A stretch of DNA of 64,000 bases from Algoriphagus oliviformis (GCF_017254915.1 NZ_JAFKCT010000003.1:248001-312000), one strand, 5' to 3'. Positions 54,871 through 63,776 are shown, numbered from the stretch's first letter. The notes: generated by a model not told the origin, from the sequence alone. Numbers and translations: made by a program.

Positions 54871-55168
54871 AGAGCAATACCTTACTTTTCTCGATTTCAG
54901 CTATCAAAATAGGGTTTTTAAGGGATTTTTCGGACACCAAATCAATCGGCCTACCAAACAAATCCTCCAGTTTTTCTAAAAGACTAAAGTAGTTGTCCGC
55001 GTAGTCCAAAAGGTCGACCGAACGGGAAAAACTGACCAAAAAATCCAAATCACTGGAATCCCCAAAATCTGCTCGCAGTGCAGATCCAAAAAGTGCAAGG
55101 GAATCCACCTGGTGCGCCTTGCACAATTCGGCGATTCGATCCATTTTCTCTTGTACCAGTTGAATCAT
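54839..55168 (-). CDS. mntA: MntA-like nucleotidyltransferase antitoxin
   Basis: A 109-residue minimal nucleotidyltransferase. The motif GS-x10-DxD is complete: G28-S29, then D40 and D42 in SDLDF. In the type VII system it AMPylates the HepT Tyr. It is the first gene of the pair and faces a divergent flavoprotein gene across a 200-base gap. Confidence 0.9.
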   Translation of the reverse strand: MIQLVQEKMDRIAELCKAHQVDSLALFGSALRADFGDSSDLDFLVSFSRSVDLLDYADNYFSLLEKLEDLFGRPIDLVSEKSLKNPILIAEIEKSKVLLYESESTEVHS

Positions 55169-55366
55169 GATGTTTCAATTTACGTCTTTTTCCCAGCTTC
55201 TTTTACCCAATGCCGGGAAACTCTCCGGTGCCTGTAGGACGATTTGCTGGAAAGAGGGTATCGCTGGAACTCACCTTAAAGCAACATTGTTGCATGATAT
55301 AATAATTGACCGCTCGGTTGCCATTATCACAAAATCCGCACCTATCTACTTTTATATCACGCCACA

Positions 55367-56272
55367 ATGACCACTATCAGACACCACGCCATCATCATCG
55401 GCGGCAGCTATGCCGGCCTCTCCGCAGCCATGGCCCTAGGCCGATCCCTCCGGGACGTATTGATCCTGGACGGCGGCCAGCCCTGCAACCGGCAGACGCC
55501 TCATTCCCACAATTTTCTCACCCAAGACGGCCAGACTCCCGCCGCCATCTCCCAAGCCGCCAAGGCGCAGGCCCTTGCCTACCCCACCGTGCAGTTTAAG
55601 GAGGATCTGGTCGTGGAAGCACTTGCGCTGAACGGAGGCTTCCAAGTGAAAACCCAATCGGGCCAGCGCTACCTCTCCCAAAAACTGCTGCTCGCTTTTG
55701 GCATCAAGGACGAGCTGCCCGCTATTCCCGGCTTTGCCGAGTGCTGGGGGATATCCGTGCTCCATTGCCCGTATTGCCATGGCTTTGAGTTTAGGGGAAA
55801 AAAGACCGGAATTCTGGCCAAGGGAGACCGGGCATTCCACTTGGCAAGCTTGGTATCGAACCTGAGCCAGAAAGTCAAGATCCTCAGCGCAGGCCCCGGT
55901 TCTTTTTCGCCCAGCCAGATGGAAAAACTGGCCAAAAACGGCGTGGAAGTCGTCGAAACTGAAGTTTCGGAAATCCGCCATACAGACGGCATGCTGAGCG
56001 AAGTCCTTTTTGCCGATGGCACTGCGGAGCCTTTTGACGCAGTCTATGCGGATGTGCCCTTTTCCCTGCCGGAAAAGCTCCTGCAGGGGCTAGGCTGCAA
56101 AATCGCCGAGTCTGGAAGGATACAGGTGGACGCCCTCCAGCAGACCAATGTCTCAGGACTCTACGCTTGCGGTGACTGTACTTCGATGATGCGCTCCGTC
56201 GCTTCGGCAGTCCATGCCGGAAATCTCGCCGGAGCCATGATCAACCACAGCCTGGTAGCGGAATCCTTCTAG
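55367..56272 (+). CDS. Thioredoxin reductase-like FAD/NAD(P) oxidoreductase
   Basis: A 301-residue flavoprotein. The FAD loop is IIGGSYAGLSAAMALG, the redox pair is C134-P-Y-C137 in HCPYCHG, and the second FAD block is GLYACGDCTS. The NAD(P)H loop is degenerate (GILAKGDRAF instead of GxGxxA), so it may use another electron donor. It resembles the thioredoxin reductase-like group with CPYCHGFE and may be a ferredoxin- or NAD-linked disulfide enzyme. Confidence 0.9.
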   Translation: MTTIRHHAIIIGGSYAGLSAAMALGRSLRDVLILDGGQPCNRQTPHSHNFLTQDGQTPAAISQAAKAQALAYPTVQFKEDLVVEALALNGGFQVKTQSGQRYLSQKLLLAFGIKDELPAIPGFAECWGISVLHCPYCHGFEFRGKKTGILAKGDRAFHLASLVSNLSQKVKILSAGPGSFSPSQMEKLAKNGVEVVETEVSEIRHTDGMLSEVLFADGTAEPFDAVYADVPFSLPEKLLQGLGCKIAESGRIQVDALQQTNVSGLYACGDCTSMMRSVASAVHAGNLAGAMINHSLVAESF

Positions 56273-56551
56273 CGGCAGCAAGAACGAGACAGGTCGGAAC
56301 AGAAAACCGGCCTGCCCTTTTCGTCCAAAGGAGCGGCCTGAAATTATCCTAGGCGCTTGTAACCCCGCCTTGCTGTTTCCTTCAGATTTGAACCCCCCCC
56401 CCCCTTTTAATACTTGGGCTTTGCGGCTCGGCTAAAATAGCCACATCCTGCCGAGTTCGATAGCGCTATTTTTTTTGAAAAAAAGCACATTTTTATTGTT
56501 TATCAATAAATATTTATCACTTTTATGCCATCTTTCTAAAATCTTAAAACC
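56273..56551. other. Gap with a C12 homopolymer
   Basis: No gene is seen. A run of twelve C at 56393-56404, preceded by TTTGAA and followed by TTTTAATA, is the most unusual element. It sits about 150 bases upstream of the DUF2975 gene. The remaining sequence up to 56551 is AT-rich and probably contains the promoter. Confidence 0.6.
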
Positions 56552-57088
56552 ATGGCAAAAACAAACAACTTCGTATTCTGGGGCCTGTACATCGTGGCTT
56601 GGCTCATCTTTGTGGGCCTGTCCATCGAGGCGGGTGGCCTGCTGGTCAATTTCTTTTTTGCCTGGCTCAAGCCGGATGTCGTCCAAAACCTCTACCAGAA
56701 ACTGGACTTGTCGGATATGTACCAAGGCAGCCCAGCGGCTTTTTTCGGGATGTATAGCTTCATTCTGGCTATTTCGATTTTGAAAGCCGTTCTTTTCTAC
56801 ACCGTCATCCGACTGATGCACACCATGGATTTGACCAAACCTTTCCACACGTTTGTTTCCAAGCAGATCTTCCAGGTCAGCTACTACACCATTGCCATCG
56901 GACTGCTGAGCTACCTTGCCCGACAGACCGCCAAAAACCTGACGCATCACGGCATCGCCACCGATAGCCTACACCAATTCTGGGAAGACAGCCAGGCTTT
57001 TGTCCTGATGGGCGCGGTCATCTACATCATTGCGACGATCTTCAAAAAAGGCGTAGACCTCCAGGCCGAAAATGACCTAACTGTATAA
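56552..57088 (+). CDS. DUF2975 family membrane protein
   Basis: A 178-residue protein with four hydrophobic helices (about 10-32, 65-85, 105-125 and 150-168). The layout and the pairing with a small Xre regulator are typical of DUF2975 (YoaS) proteins. Their function is unknown. The regulator gene starts 3 bases after its stop. Confidence 0.88.
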   Translation: MAKTNNFVFWGLYIVAWLIFVGLSIEAGGLLVNFFFAWLKPDVVQNLYQKLDLSDMYQGSPAAFFGMYSFILAISILKAVLFYTVIRLMHTMDLTKPFHTFVSKQIFQVSYYTIAIGLLSYLARQTAKNLTHHGIATDSLHQFWEDSQAFVLMGAVIYIIATIFKKGVDLQAENDLTV

Positions 57089-57091
57089 GCC

Positions 57092-57310
57092 ATGCCCATC
57101 ATCGTAAACCTGGATGTCATGATGGCAAAGCGGAAAATGTCGCTCAATGAACTCTCGGCAAAAGTGGATCTGACCTTATCCAATCTTTCCATCCTAAAGA
57201 CCGGCAAGGCAAAGGCGATCCGCTTTAGCACCTTGGAGGCTATTTGCAGAGCCCTCGACTGCCAGCCCGGCGACATTCTGGAATATGCGCCTGACGAGGA
57301 AGAGCGCTAG
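57092..57310 (+). CDS. Xre-family small HTH regulator (YozG type)
   Basis: A 72-residue single-domain helix-turn-helix protein: KRKMSLNELSAKVDLTLSNLSILKTGKAKAIRFSTLEAICRALDCQPGDIL. It closely follows the YozG-like HTH_26 pattern. It is co-transcribed with the DUF2975 gene and probably controls that operon. Confidence 0.94.
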   Translation: MPIIVNLDVMMAKRKMSLNELSAKVDLTLSNLSILKTGKAKAIRFSTLEAICRALDCQPGDILEYAPDEEER

Positions 57311-57400
57311 GCATGATATTGAACTTTCACAGCCGTCAGAGATCATGGCATAGTTAGTCTCGAAATTTTCCCCAATCCCAAACTGTCATCAATCAGAAAA

Positions 57401-57844
57401 ATGATCCCCAGCATAGACCCCATCAAAAAGGGTGAATATCCAGAAGTAGTAGACGTTTGGGAGGCCTCGGTCAGAGCCACCCACCATTTTTTGAAGGAAG
57501 AGGACATCGCCTATTTCAAGCCCCTGATCCTGAACATCTACCTGGATGCCGTGGACCTGCGCTGCGCAAGGGACAGCAGCGGCAAGATCCTCGGCTTCGC
57601 CGGCGTAGCCGAAGGAAACCTAGAAATGCTTTTTGTCCACCCAGACCATCGGGGACAGCGGGTCGGCAAGCTCCTGCTGGACTATGCACTCCGGTATCTT
57701 GGGGTAAAAAAAGTCGACGTGAACGAACAGAACGATCAAGCTTTGGGGTTTTATCGGCACTTCGGTTTTGAGGTGGTTGGGCGCTCCGAACTGGACTCCA
57801 GCGGCAAGCCCTACCCCATTCTGCACATGGAGCTAAAAAGCTAA
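57401..57844 (+). CDS. GNAT family N-acetyltransferase
   Basis: A 147-residue acetyltransferase with the acetyl-CoA loop MLFVHPDHRGQRVGKLLLDYA and the later DVNEQNDQALGFYRHFGFEVVGR. It belongs to the small single-domain group; the acceptor amine is unknown. Its start is about 90 bases after the Xre gene. Confidence 0.92.
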   Translation: MIPSIDPIKKGEYPEVVDVWEASVRATHHFLKEEDIAYFKPLILNIYLDAVDLRCARDSSGKILGFAGVAEGNLEMLFVHPDHRGQRVGKLLLDYALRYLGVKKVDVNEQNDQALGFYRHFGFEVVGRSELDSSGKPYPILHMELKS

Positions 57845-57865
57845 GACATCCAAACCCAAAACAAC

Positions 57866-58240
57866 ATGCAAAGCGAGTTTCAGGCGGGCATCAACATCGC
57901 CATCAAGATCCCCAAAAACAAGTACGGGCAAACGGTCGCGTTTTACCGCGATATCTTGAAACTGGAAGTGCGGGAAGTCCCCATCACCAACCCCACCGTC
58001 TCCCGGACGCACGAGGTGAAGTTTGGCGCAAACATCCTCTGGCTGGACTGTGTGGACAACTACACGCACTCCGAGACCTGGCTGCAGCTGACCGTTCCCG
58101 ACATGGAGGCAGCCACCGCCTACCTGCAATCCAAAGGCGTGGAGACCTGCGACGAGCTCGAGGAAATCCCGGAAAACATGCACTGGATCCAAGACCCGGC
58201 CGGCACGGTCTTCAACCTACAGATGCGGAAACCAAGCTAG
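57866..58240 (+). CDS. VOC/glyoxalase superfamily protein
   Basis: A 124-residue protein of two beta-alpha-beta-beta-beta units, with FYRDILKLEVREVP and the closing HWIQDPAGTVFNLQ. Metal-binding residues typical of glyoxalase I cannot all be matched, so it may be a binding or resistance protein. It follows the GNAT gene by 21 bases and is probably co-transcribed. Confidence 0.88.
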   Translation: MQSEFQAGINIAIKIPKNKYGQTVAFYRDILKLEVREVPITNPTVSRTHEVKFGANILWLDCVDNYTHSETWLQLTVPDMEAATAYLQSKGVETCDELEEIPENMHWIQDPAGTVFNLQMRKPS

Positions 58241-58249
58241 CGGTTTTGC

Positions 58250-58338
58250 TGGGCTGTAGGGTTTGCACCACGGAGTCTACAGAGGAAAAGGAAAAAAAAT
58301 GCTTAACGACCTCCGAAGCCCACATTGAGCTCCAATTT
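58250..58338 (+). repeat. Short partial repeat before unit A
   Basis: This gap carries the recurring motif caccacggagtctacagagg, a partial form of the sequence that opens repeat unit B. It probably belongs to the same family. Confidence 0.6.
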
Positions 58339-58615
58339 CTCCCGCCCTCTGTGGTGAAAAAATCCAATAAGAAAATTATTCCACTGAGTGCACGGAGGAA
58401 AAGGAGAAAAACTCTGCGAAACCTTTGCGCCCTCGGCGTCTCCGCGGTAAACCCAGCGCGTAGCGCATAAAATCTATCCCAATCCCCAACTGGTTTTGGC
58501 GAAACCTGCTCGACTCCGTTGACCTCCCCTCGGCCAAAACTCCGCCACCAAATTCCAACACGGAAACCTAGGGTTAAAACCCTAGGCTAGGCACCTGCCG
58601 CCCCGATGGGGCTTT
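58339..58615 (+). repeat. Interspersed repeat, unit A (pair of unit D)
   Basis: A non-coding repeat of about 277 bases. It matches unit D at 62853-63130 almost over its whole length (offset 4514-4515 bases). It contains a perfect 20-base palindrome at 58567-58586 (arms CCTAGGGTT/AACCCTAGG) and a GCCCC-GAT-GGGGC hairpin next to it. The right half is partly shared with units B and C. The small reverse frames across it look like artefacts. Confidence 0.9.
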
Positions 58616-58628
58616 GCCTGCTACTTTA

Positions 58629-59005
58629 CCACGGAGTCCACAGAGGAGCAGGAGAATAATGCTTGACGAACTGCGAAGGCCAAACCCATATAGCCTTCCC
58701 TTTCTGCTGGTCTCCGTGGTGAAAAAAGTCCAATACCTAGAACGAAGTCCCCTTGGCGACCTTGGAAAGGCAAAGGAGGCAAGACGCCGAAAAGAAACTT
58801 TGCGAGACCTTCGCGTTCTCCGCGGTCTTTGCGGTAAACCCATCGCAAAGCGAAAAAAACATGACCCAATCCTCAACCGGTTTTGGCGAGACCTGATTGG
58901 CACCATTGACCTCCGCTCGGCCAAAACGGACCATCAAAAATCCCAACCCCCATAACCTAGGGTTGAAACCCTAGGCTATGCACCGGCCGCCCCGATGGGG
59001 CTTTG
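58629..59005 (+). repeat. Interspersed repeat, unit B (pair of unit C)
   Basis: About 377 bases in the same orientation as unit A. The right part (from about 58808) matches unit C at 62585-62784, with ccgcggtctttgcggtaaac, the gttttggcga-acctgattgg stretch, the palindrome at 58956-58975 and the GATGGGGC hairpin. Confidence 0.85.
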
Positions 59006-59113
59006 GCTTGACACAATCTTTCTTTACGCCCTCGCGGTAAAAACCCAAGCCGTCGCCCTGCACTGCCCAAAAGTCCCAGATGTTTTATACATTTCCCTCT
59101 CATCCCTTTTCCC

Positions 59114-59992
59114 ATGAACACAAGGCTACTGCTCCTGTTTTTGGCGTTTGGCTTCGCCTGCTCTCCCAGGCCCTACGAAATCGCCTATGCCAGCTACCGG
59201 GACAGGAACTACGATATTTTCCTTGCGACTGGCGACAGTACCCTGGCGCTCACCACTTCCACCGCCACTGAGTACAACATTTCCTGGGCACCCGATGGCC
59301 AAAAAGTCTACTACACAGTCTACAACCAACCCAACAGGCAGATCCACTCCTACGATTTTGCGACCAAGACCGAGACAGTGGTATTGGGAGACAGCACGGT
59401 CAGGTCCATCGCCGACGTCTCCAGCGACAATCAAACCCTCTTGCTTGCCCTGGCAGGCGAGCATCCCAAGGGGGAGTTATATCTCTACAATCTCGCTACG
59501 AAGGCCAAAACCAGAGTCTCCAACAACGAATGGGTGGAGTCGGGCGCAAAACTTTCCCCAGACGGCAAACAGGTCGTCACCAGCATCCAGACCTCCCTGC
59601 CCGACAGCAGCAGCCAAGCTGGCAATGCCGAGATTTTTCTGATTTCCCTCACCGACCAGTCCGTGACCCAGCTGACGGACATCAAGGGGTTTAACGCACT
59701 CCCTTCCTTTTCCCCTGACGGAAAGAAAATTGCCTTCCACGGCTGCTCCGGCCCCAACTGTGACATCTATGTCATGAATGCGGACGGATCGGGCCTTCGA
59801 AACCTGACCGAAAACACGGTGGACAGCCGCTGGCCGAGATGGACGCCGGACGGGAAATGGATCGCCTACACGCGTACGGTGGACAGCAACTCGGACATCT
59901 ACTTCATCTCCCCAACCGGAACTAAGTCCAAGCCGGTCATCACCTCTCCGCATAGAGATGAAATAGCGGAGATCAGGCCGGGACGCAGATAG
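59114..59992 (+). CDS. TolB-like WD40/PD40 beta-propeller lipoprotein
   Basis: A 292-residue lipoprotein (signal ending FACSP). At least five PD40-type blades are readable, each with a pattern like WAPDGQKVYYT, LSPDGKQVVTS, FSPDGKKIAFHG and WTPDGKWIAYT. It resembles the propeller half of TolB but lacks the TolB N-terminal domain. It probably sits in the envelope and binds proteins or glycans. Confidence 0.9.
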   Translation: MNTRLLLLFLAFGFACSPRPYEIAYASYRDRNYDIFLATGDSTLALTTSTATEYNISWAPDGQKVYYTVYNQPNRQIHSYDFATKTETVVLGDSTVRSIADVSSDNQTLLLALAGEHPKGELYLYNLATKAKTRVSNNEWVESGAKLSPDGKQVVTSIQTSLPDSSSQAGNAEIFLISLTDQSVTQLTDIKGFNALPSFSPDGKKIAFHGCSGPNCDIYVMNADGSGLRNLTENTVDSRWPRWTPDGKWIAYTRTVDSNSDIYFISPTGTKSKPVITSPHRDEIAEIRPGRR

Positions 59993-60021
59993 CCTTTTCC
60001 ACAAAATAACAAACTATTGCA

Positions 60022-60714
60022 ATGGCGGAATTGATAGATCTAAGCCAGGATATTTATGAAGGAATGCCGGTATTCCACGGCCTTCCCCAAGTGAAAATCG
60101 GAATCGATGCCACCCACGAGGAGTGGGAAGGGATGGAAAACGCGGACACCGATACTCCGGCGGTATTGAGGATGGAGCTTGGTGAGCACACTGGTACACA
60201 CGTCGACGCGCTAAACCACATGGGAAGGGAATTTGCCGGGCAATCCATTGACACCATGCCGCTTTCCCTGTTTTACACCGAGGGGATTTGCCTGGATTTT
60301 AGCCACAAAGGCCTGTCAGAGCTGATCAGTTCTCAGGAAATAGAAGCCTCGCTTCAGGCTGCTGGCTTGGGCATACAGCCCGGGGATACGGTACTTTTTT
60401 GCACCCGGCACTACGAAAGGCACTTTGGCACCGAAAACTGGCCAAATGGCCCCGGCCTGACTGCCGAAGCGGCCCGCTGGCTGGGAGAAAAGAAAATCGC
60501 CGCCTTTGGAGTGGAAACTATGTCGCCAGGGGTGCGCAAGGTATCCAACCGGCAGGTGCATCAGATCTGCGGGGAGCTGGGCTTTACCCACTACGAAAAC
60601 ATGGTCAACCTCGACAAGCTTGTCCATCGCGGGCGTTTTCGGTTTATCGCCTTTCCCCTCAAGATCAAGGGCGGCACCGGTTCGCCGGTGAGGGCAGTTG
60701 CTGTCTTTGAGTAG
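60022..60714 (+). CDS. Cyclase family protein (kynurenine formamidase-like)
   Basis: A 230-residue metal-dependent hydrolase. The motif HTGTHVDALNH at about 54-64 gives the metal ligands. The family includes kynurenine formamidase and the arylformamidase/isatin hydrolase group. It begins 30 bases after the propeller gene, so it may be in the same unit. The substrate is unknown. Confidence 0.9.
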   Translation: MAELIDLSQDIYEGMPVFHGLPQVKIGIDATHEEWEGMENADTDTPAVLRMELGEHTGTHVDALNHMGREFAGQSIDTMPLSLFYTEGICLDFSHKGLSELISSQEIEASLQAAGLGIQPGDTVLFCTRHYERHFGTENWPNGPGLTAEAARWLGEKKIAAFGVETMSPGVRKVSNRQVHQICGELGFTHYENMVNLDKLVHRGRFRFIAFPLKIKGGTGSPVRAVAVFE

Positions 60715-60765
60715 GCAAAAACAAAAAAAACTTACTCGCCATTTTAGCATATTTGGAACCGAACT

Positions 60766-61770
60766 ATGGAAATAGAACAAGCAAAGCACAAAGACCTTGT
60801 CGACCAAATTGGTGGCCTGTTGAAAAATGGACGCGAACAGGTAGCACGTTCCGTCAACACGATTCTGGTACAGACGTATTGGCTGATCGGAAGACACATC
60901 GTTGAGTTTGAACAAGGCGGAAAAGAAAAAGCCGAGTATGGAAGCTTTTTATTCGAACATCTTTCCAGAGATCTTACCCGGCTTTATGGCAGGGGGTTTA
61001 GCAGGGCAAACCTGTTGTATATACGCAAGCTTTACCTCACTTTTCCAAAAAGTGAGACACTGTCTAACGTTTTGAGCTGGAGTCATTATTTTGAAATTTT
61101 GCGTTTGGACAACGAACTTGAAATTTATTTCTACACAAAGCAGACAGAAAAAGAAAACTGGAGTGTCCGAGAACTCAAACGTCAGATGAAAAGCATGTTA
61201 TTTCATCGTCTAGCACTGAGCAAAGACAAAAAAGGCGTTTTGGCGCTTTCCGAAAAAGGACTGGAGATCCAAAAAGCGGAAGACATCTTGAAAGACCCGT
61301 ATGTGTTGGAGTTTTTGGACATACCCGAAGCAAACAGGTATCTTGAAAGCGAACTGGAGGAGAAACTAATTTCCAACCTGCAAAATTTTTTACTGGAGCT
61401 CGGAAAAGGCTTTACGTTTGAAAAACGTCAATACCGGATTTCTATAAGTGGGAAACATTTTTATGTGGATCTGGTATTCTACCACCGAATCTTGAAGTGT
61501 TTTGTCCTGATTGACTTAAAGCGCGGCGAGGTCACACACCAGGATGTCGGCCAGATGAATCTATACCTGAACTATTTCAAAAAAGAGGTGCATACAGAAG
61601 GGGACAATGCGCCTATCGGAATTGTCTTGGGAGCGGAAAAAGACCACATCTTGGTGGAATATGCGACTGAAAGCGTGAGCAACAAGCTCTTTGTGAGCAA
61701 ATACCAACTCTACCTGCCAGACAAAAAACAACTGGAAAATGAGCTGAACAAGTTGCTGGACAGTGAGTAG
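60766..61770 (+). CDS. YhcG/DUF1016 PD-(D/E)XK nuclease-domain protein
   Basis: A 334-residue protein. The N-terminal DUF1016 domain has VNTILVQTYWLIGRHIVEFEQ and YGRGFSRANLLYIRKLYL. The C-terminal nuclease fold has the metal-binding D in FYVDLVFYHR and the D-x-K in VLIDLKRG. YhcG proteins are found near restriction systems and mobile elements, and a role in defence or element biology is suspected. The gene is AT-rich compared with neighbours, which suggests horizontal transfer. Confidence 0.9.
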   Translation: MEIEQAKHKDLVDQIGGLLKNGREQVARSVNTILVQTYWLIGRHIVEFEQGGKEKAEYGSFLFEHLSRDLTRLYGRGFSRANLLYIRKLYLTFPKSETLSNVLSWSHYFEILRLDNELEIYFYTKQTEKENWSVRELKRQMKSMLFHRLALSKDKKGVLALSEKGLEIQKAEDILKDPYVLEFLDIPEANRYLESELEEKLISNLQNFLLELGKGFTFEKRQYRISISGKHFYVDLVFYHRILKCFVLIDLKRGEVTHQDVGQMNLYLNYFKKEVHTEGDNAPIGIVLGAEKDHILVEYATESVSNKLFVSKYQLYLPDKKQLENELNKLLDSE

Positions 61771-61934
61771 CAGTTTGCCGATCGCAACAAACAAACACCT
61801 ATCTGGACGAAGGGCTTCGAAAGTAGCAACCAGCACTTTCCATTGACGTATTCCACCTCCCTCATTGCCGCAATCGCCTAGCAAGAATAAGCGCCGATTC
61901 ACAAGTTTTACTCCACATCAAATCGCGAAAGACC

Positions 61935-62528
61935 ATGAGAAAGATCGTCGTTTTAGAGTTCATTACCCTGGACGGAGTCATTCAGGCGCCGGGTGGACCA
62001 GAAGAAGATCCTGCCGAAGATTTCAAGTACGGAGGCTGGGTAGCCCCGTATGATGATGAAGTCTCCAACCAAGCCATGGAAAAGATCATGAAGCCCTCAG
62101 ATCAACTGCTGGGAAGGAAGACTTTTGAGATCTGGGAAAATTATTGGCCCGAGCATGCGCAATACTGGCCTGGAATCAACGAGGTCGCCAAATATGCCCT
62201 TTCCAAAACCCGGACTTCTTCCGATTGGAACAATTCCACCTTCCTCCACAGCGTAGATGAAATCAAAAAAGTCAAAGCCTCTGAAGGCCTGGATCTGCAC
62301 GTCTGGGGCAGCAGCGAACTCGTGCAACTGCTGCTAGAGCATGACTTGGTGGACGAGCTTTGGCTGATGATCCACCCCATCACCTTGGGCAAGGGCAAAA
62401 AACTGTTTGGCGACCAGGCAATTCCGGCGGCATTTTCGCTGCAAGAAAGCATCGTGACTTCCAAAGGCGTGATCATCGCCCACTACCTGCGTGCTGGAGA
62501 GGTAAAGACTGGCCAGGTCGGTGCCTGA
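61935..62528 (+). CDS. Dihydrofolate reductase/RibD C-terminal family protein
   Basis: A 197-residue reductase-like protein. It opens KIVVLEFITLDGVIQAPGGPEEDP, has LLGRKTFEIWENYWP, and the cofactor block HVWGSSELVQLLLEHDLVDELWLMIHPITLGKGKKLF. This matches the YyaP/RibD-C group of uncertain substrate. It is not the housekeeping folA type. It stands just before the second repeat cluster. Confidence 0.92.
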   Translation: MRKIVVLEFITLDGVIQAPGGPEEDPAEDFKYGGWVAPYDDEVSNQAMEKIMKPSDQLLGRKTFEIWENYWPEHAQYWPGINEVAKYALSKTRTSSDWNNSTFLHSVDEIKKVKASEGLDLHVWGSSELVQLLLEHDLVDELWLMIHPITLGKGKKLFGDQAIPAAFSLQESIVTSKGVIIAHYLRAGEVKTGQVGA

Positions 62529-62550
62529 GGTTCGTTCGGTTGTTTTTCGA

Positions 62551-62784
62551 CAGGAGTTCAAGGGGAGCAGGAGAAAAAAATCTTTGCGATACCTCCGCGT
62601 TCTCCGCGGCTTTGCGGTAAATGAAGCGCGAAGCGAAAAAAACATAACCCAATCCTCAACCGGTTTTGGCGAAACCTGATTGGCACCATTGACCTCCGCT
62701 CGGCCAAAACTGACCATCAAACATCCCAACCCCATAACCCAGGGTTGAAACTTAGGTTATGCACCTGTCGCCCCGATGGGGCTC
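62551..62784 (+). repeat. Interspersed repeat, unit C (pair of unit B)
   Basis: A 234-base copy of the right part of unit B. The internal palindrome has decayed (CCCAGGGTT...AACTTAGG), while an outer ATAACC/GGTTAT pair remains. It lies in the gap after the RibD-like gene. Confidence 0.85.
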
Positions 62785-62852
62785 TGAATCTGTTCTTTTA
62801 CCAAGATGGAAAACAAAAAGCGGCTTTCGACAGGGCCTTTTCCCTCCTAATC

Positions 62853-63130
62853 CTCCCGCCCTCTGTGGTGAAAAAATCCAATAAGAAAATTATTCCACTG
62901 AGTGCACGGAGGAAAAGGAGAAAAACTCTGCGAAACCTTTGCGCCCTCGGCGTCTCCGCGGTAAACCCAGCGCGAAACGCAAAAAATCTAGCCCAATCCC
63001 CAACTGGTTTTGGCGAAACCTGCACGACTCCATTGACCTCTTGTCGGCCAAAACTTCCGACACAACATCCCAACACGGGTACCTAGGGTTAAAACCCTAG
63101 GCTAGGCACCGGCCGCCCCGATGGGGCTTT
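62853..63130 (+). repeat. Interspersed repeat, unit D (pair of unit A)
   Basis: A 278-base copy of unit A with one small length difference. It keeps the perfect 20-base palindrome (63082-63101) and the GCCCC-GAT-GGGGC hairpin. A further short echo of the opening (ctctgtggtgaaaaaatcc) recurs at about 63205-63225. Confidence 0.9.
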
Positions 63131-63344
63131 ATACCCGTATTTCTACTGTGCACGGAAACAGTACCGATTTTCTTCCCAAACCCTATCCCCCTCCTTTTCT
63201 CCTGATCTCTGTGGTGAAAAAATCCTCTTTTGCGGCCCTGGCGGTAAAAAGGCCCTGCTTCCCTGCAAGCGGGGCGGCGACTCTATCCCCCTCATTTCGC
63301 AAACATTTTTTACTTTGCAGCTAAAGGCTCCTCCAGACTCAGCT

Positions 63345-63773
63345 ATGCGCATCCTTTTCCCAAAAGCCATTCTTGCCCTCCTAGGCATCCTCTTTTGCAG
63401 CCAAACCTTTGCCCAAAGTCCACAAACCATGGACACCGAAGCGCTCAAAATCCGGATAGCCGAAATCGAAATCCACCCGGAGCACTTGGCGGCCTATCTT
63501 GAGATCCTCCGGGTCGAAGCCGAAGCCTCTATTCGTCTAGAGCCAGGAGTCGTGGCCATTTTCCCCATGTCCCAAAAGGAAAGCCCTACTACCCTCCGCC
63601 TCGTGGAGATCTACCAAAACGAAGCCGCTTACCAGTCCCATCTCCAAACCCCGCATTTTCTCCACTACAAGACCGCGACCCTCCCCATGGTGAAGTCGCT
63701 CCAGTTGGTGGAAATGGATGCGATTGACCCGGAGAGCATGTCCCAAATCTTCAAAAAACTCACAATAGACTGA
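63345..63773 (+). CDS. Exported antibiotic biosynthesis monooxygenase (ABM) domain protein
   Basis: A 142-residue protein with a signal peptide (ending TFAQS) and one ABM ferredoxin-like domain, RIAEIEIHPEHLAAYLEILRVEAEASIRLEPGV and YQNEAAYQSHLQTPHFLHYK. Such proteins are small oxygenases or heme/quinol-binding folds; export makes a cytosolic biosynthetic role unlikely. The ATG at 63345 was chosen over an in-frame TTG upstream. Confidence 0.88.
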   Translation: MRILFPKAILALLGILFCSQTFAQSPQTMDTEALKIRIAEIEIHPEHLAAYLEILRVEAEASIRLEPGVVAIFPMSQKESPTTLRLVEIYQNEAAYQSHLQTPHFLHYKTATLPMVKSLQLVEMDAIDPESMSQIFKKLTID

Positions 63774-63776
63774 CCC

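Noticed and set aside
55167..55370. Forward 67-codon frame in the gap between mntA and the flavoprotein gene
   Set aside because: It overlaps both neighbouring starts, has no family match and occupies the likely divergent promoter region.
58574..58946. Small reverse proteins across repeat unit B
   Set aside because: These frames arise from the repeat sequence itself and recur in altered forms in other units; they look like annotation artefacts.
62798..63076. Reverse 92-codon frame across repeat unit D
   Set aside because: It has the same origin as the frames in unit B, with no conserved start or domain.
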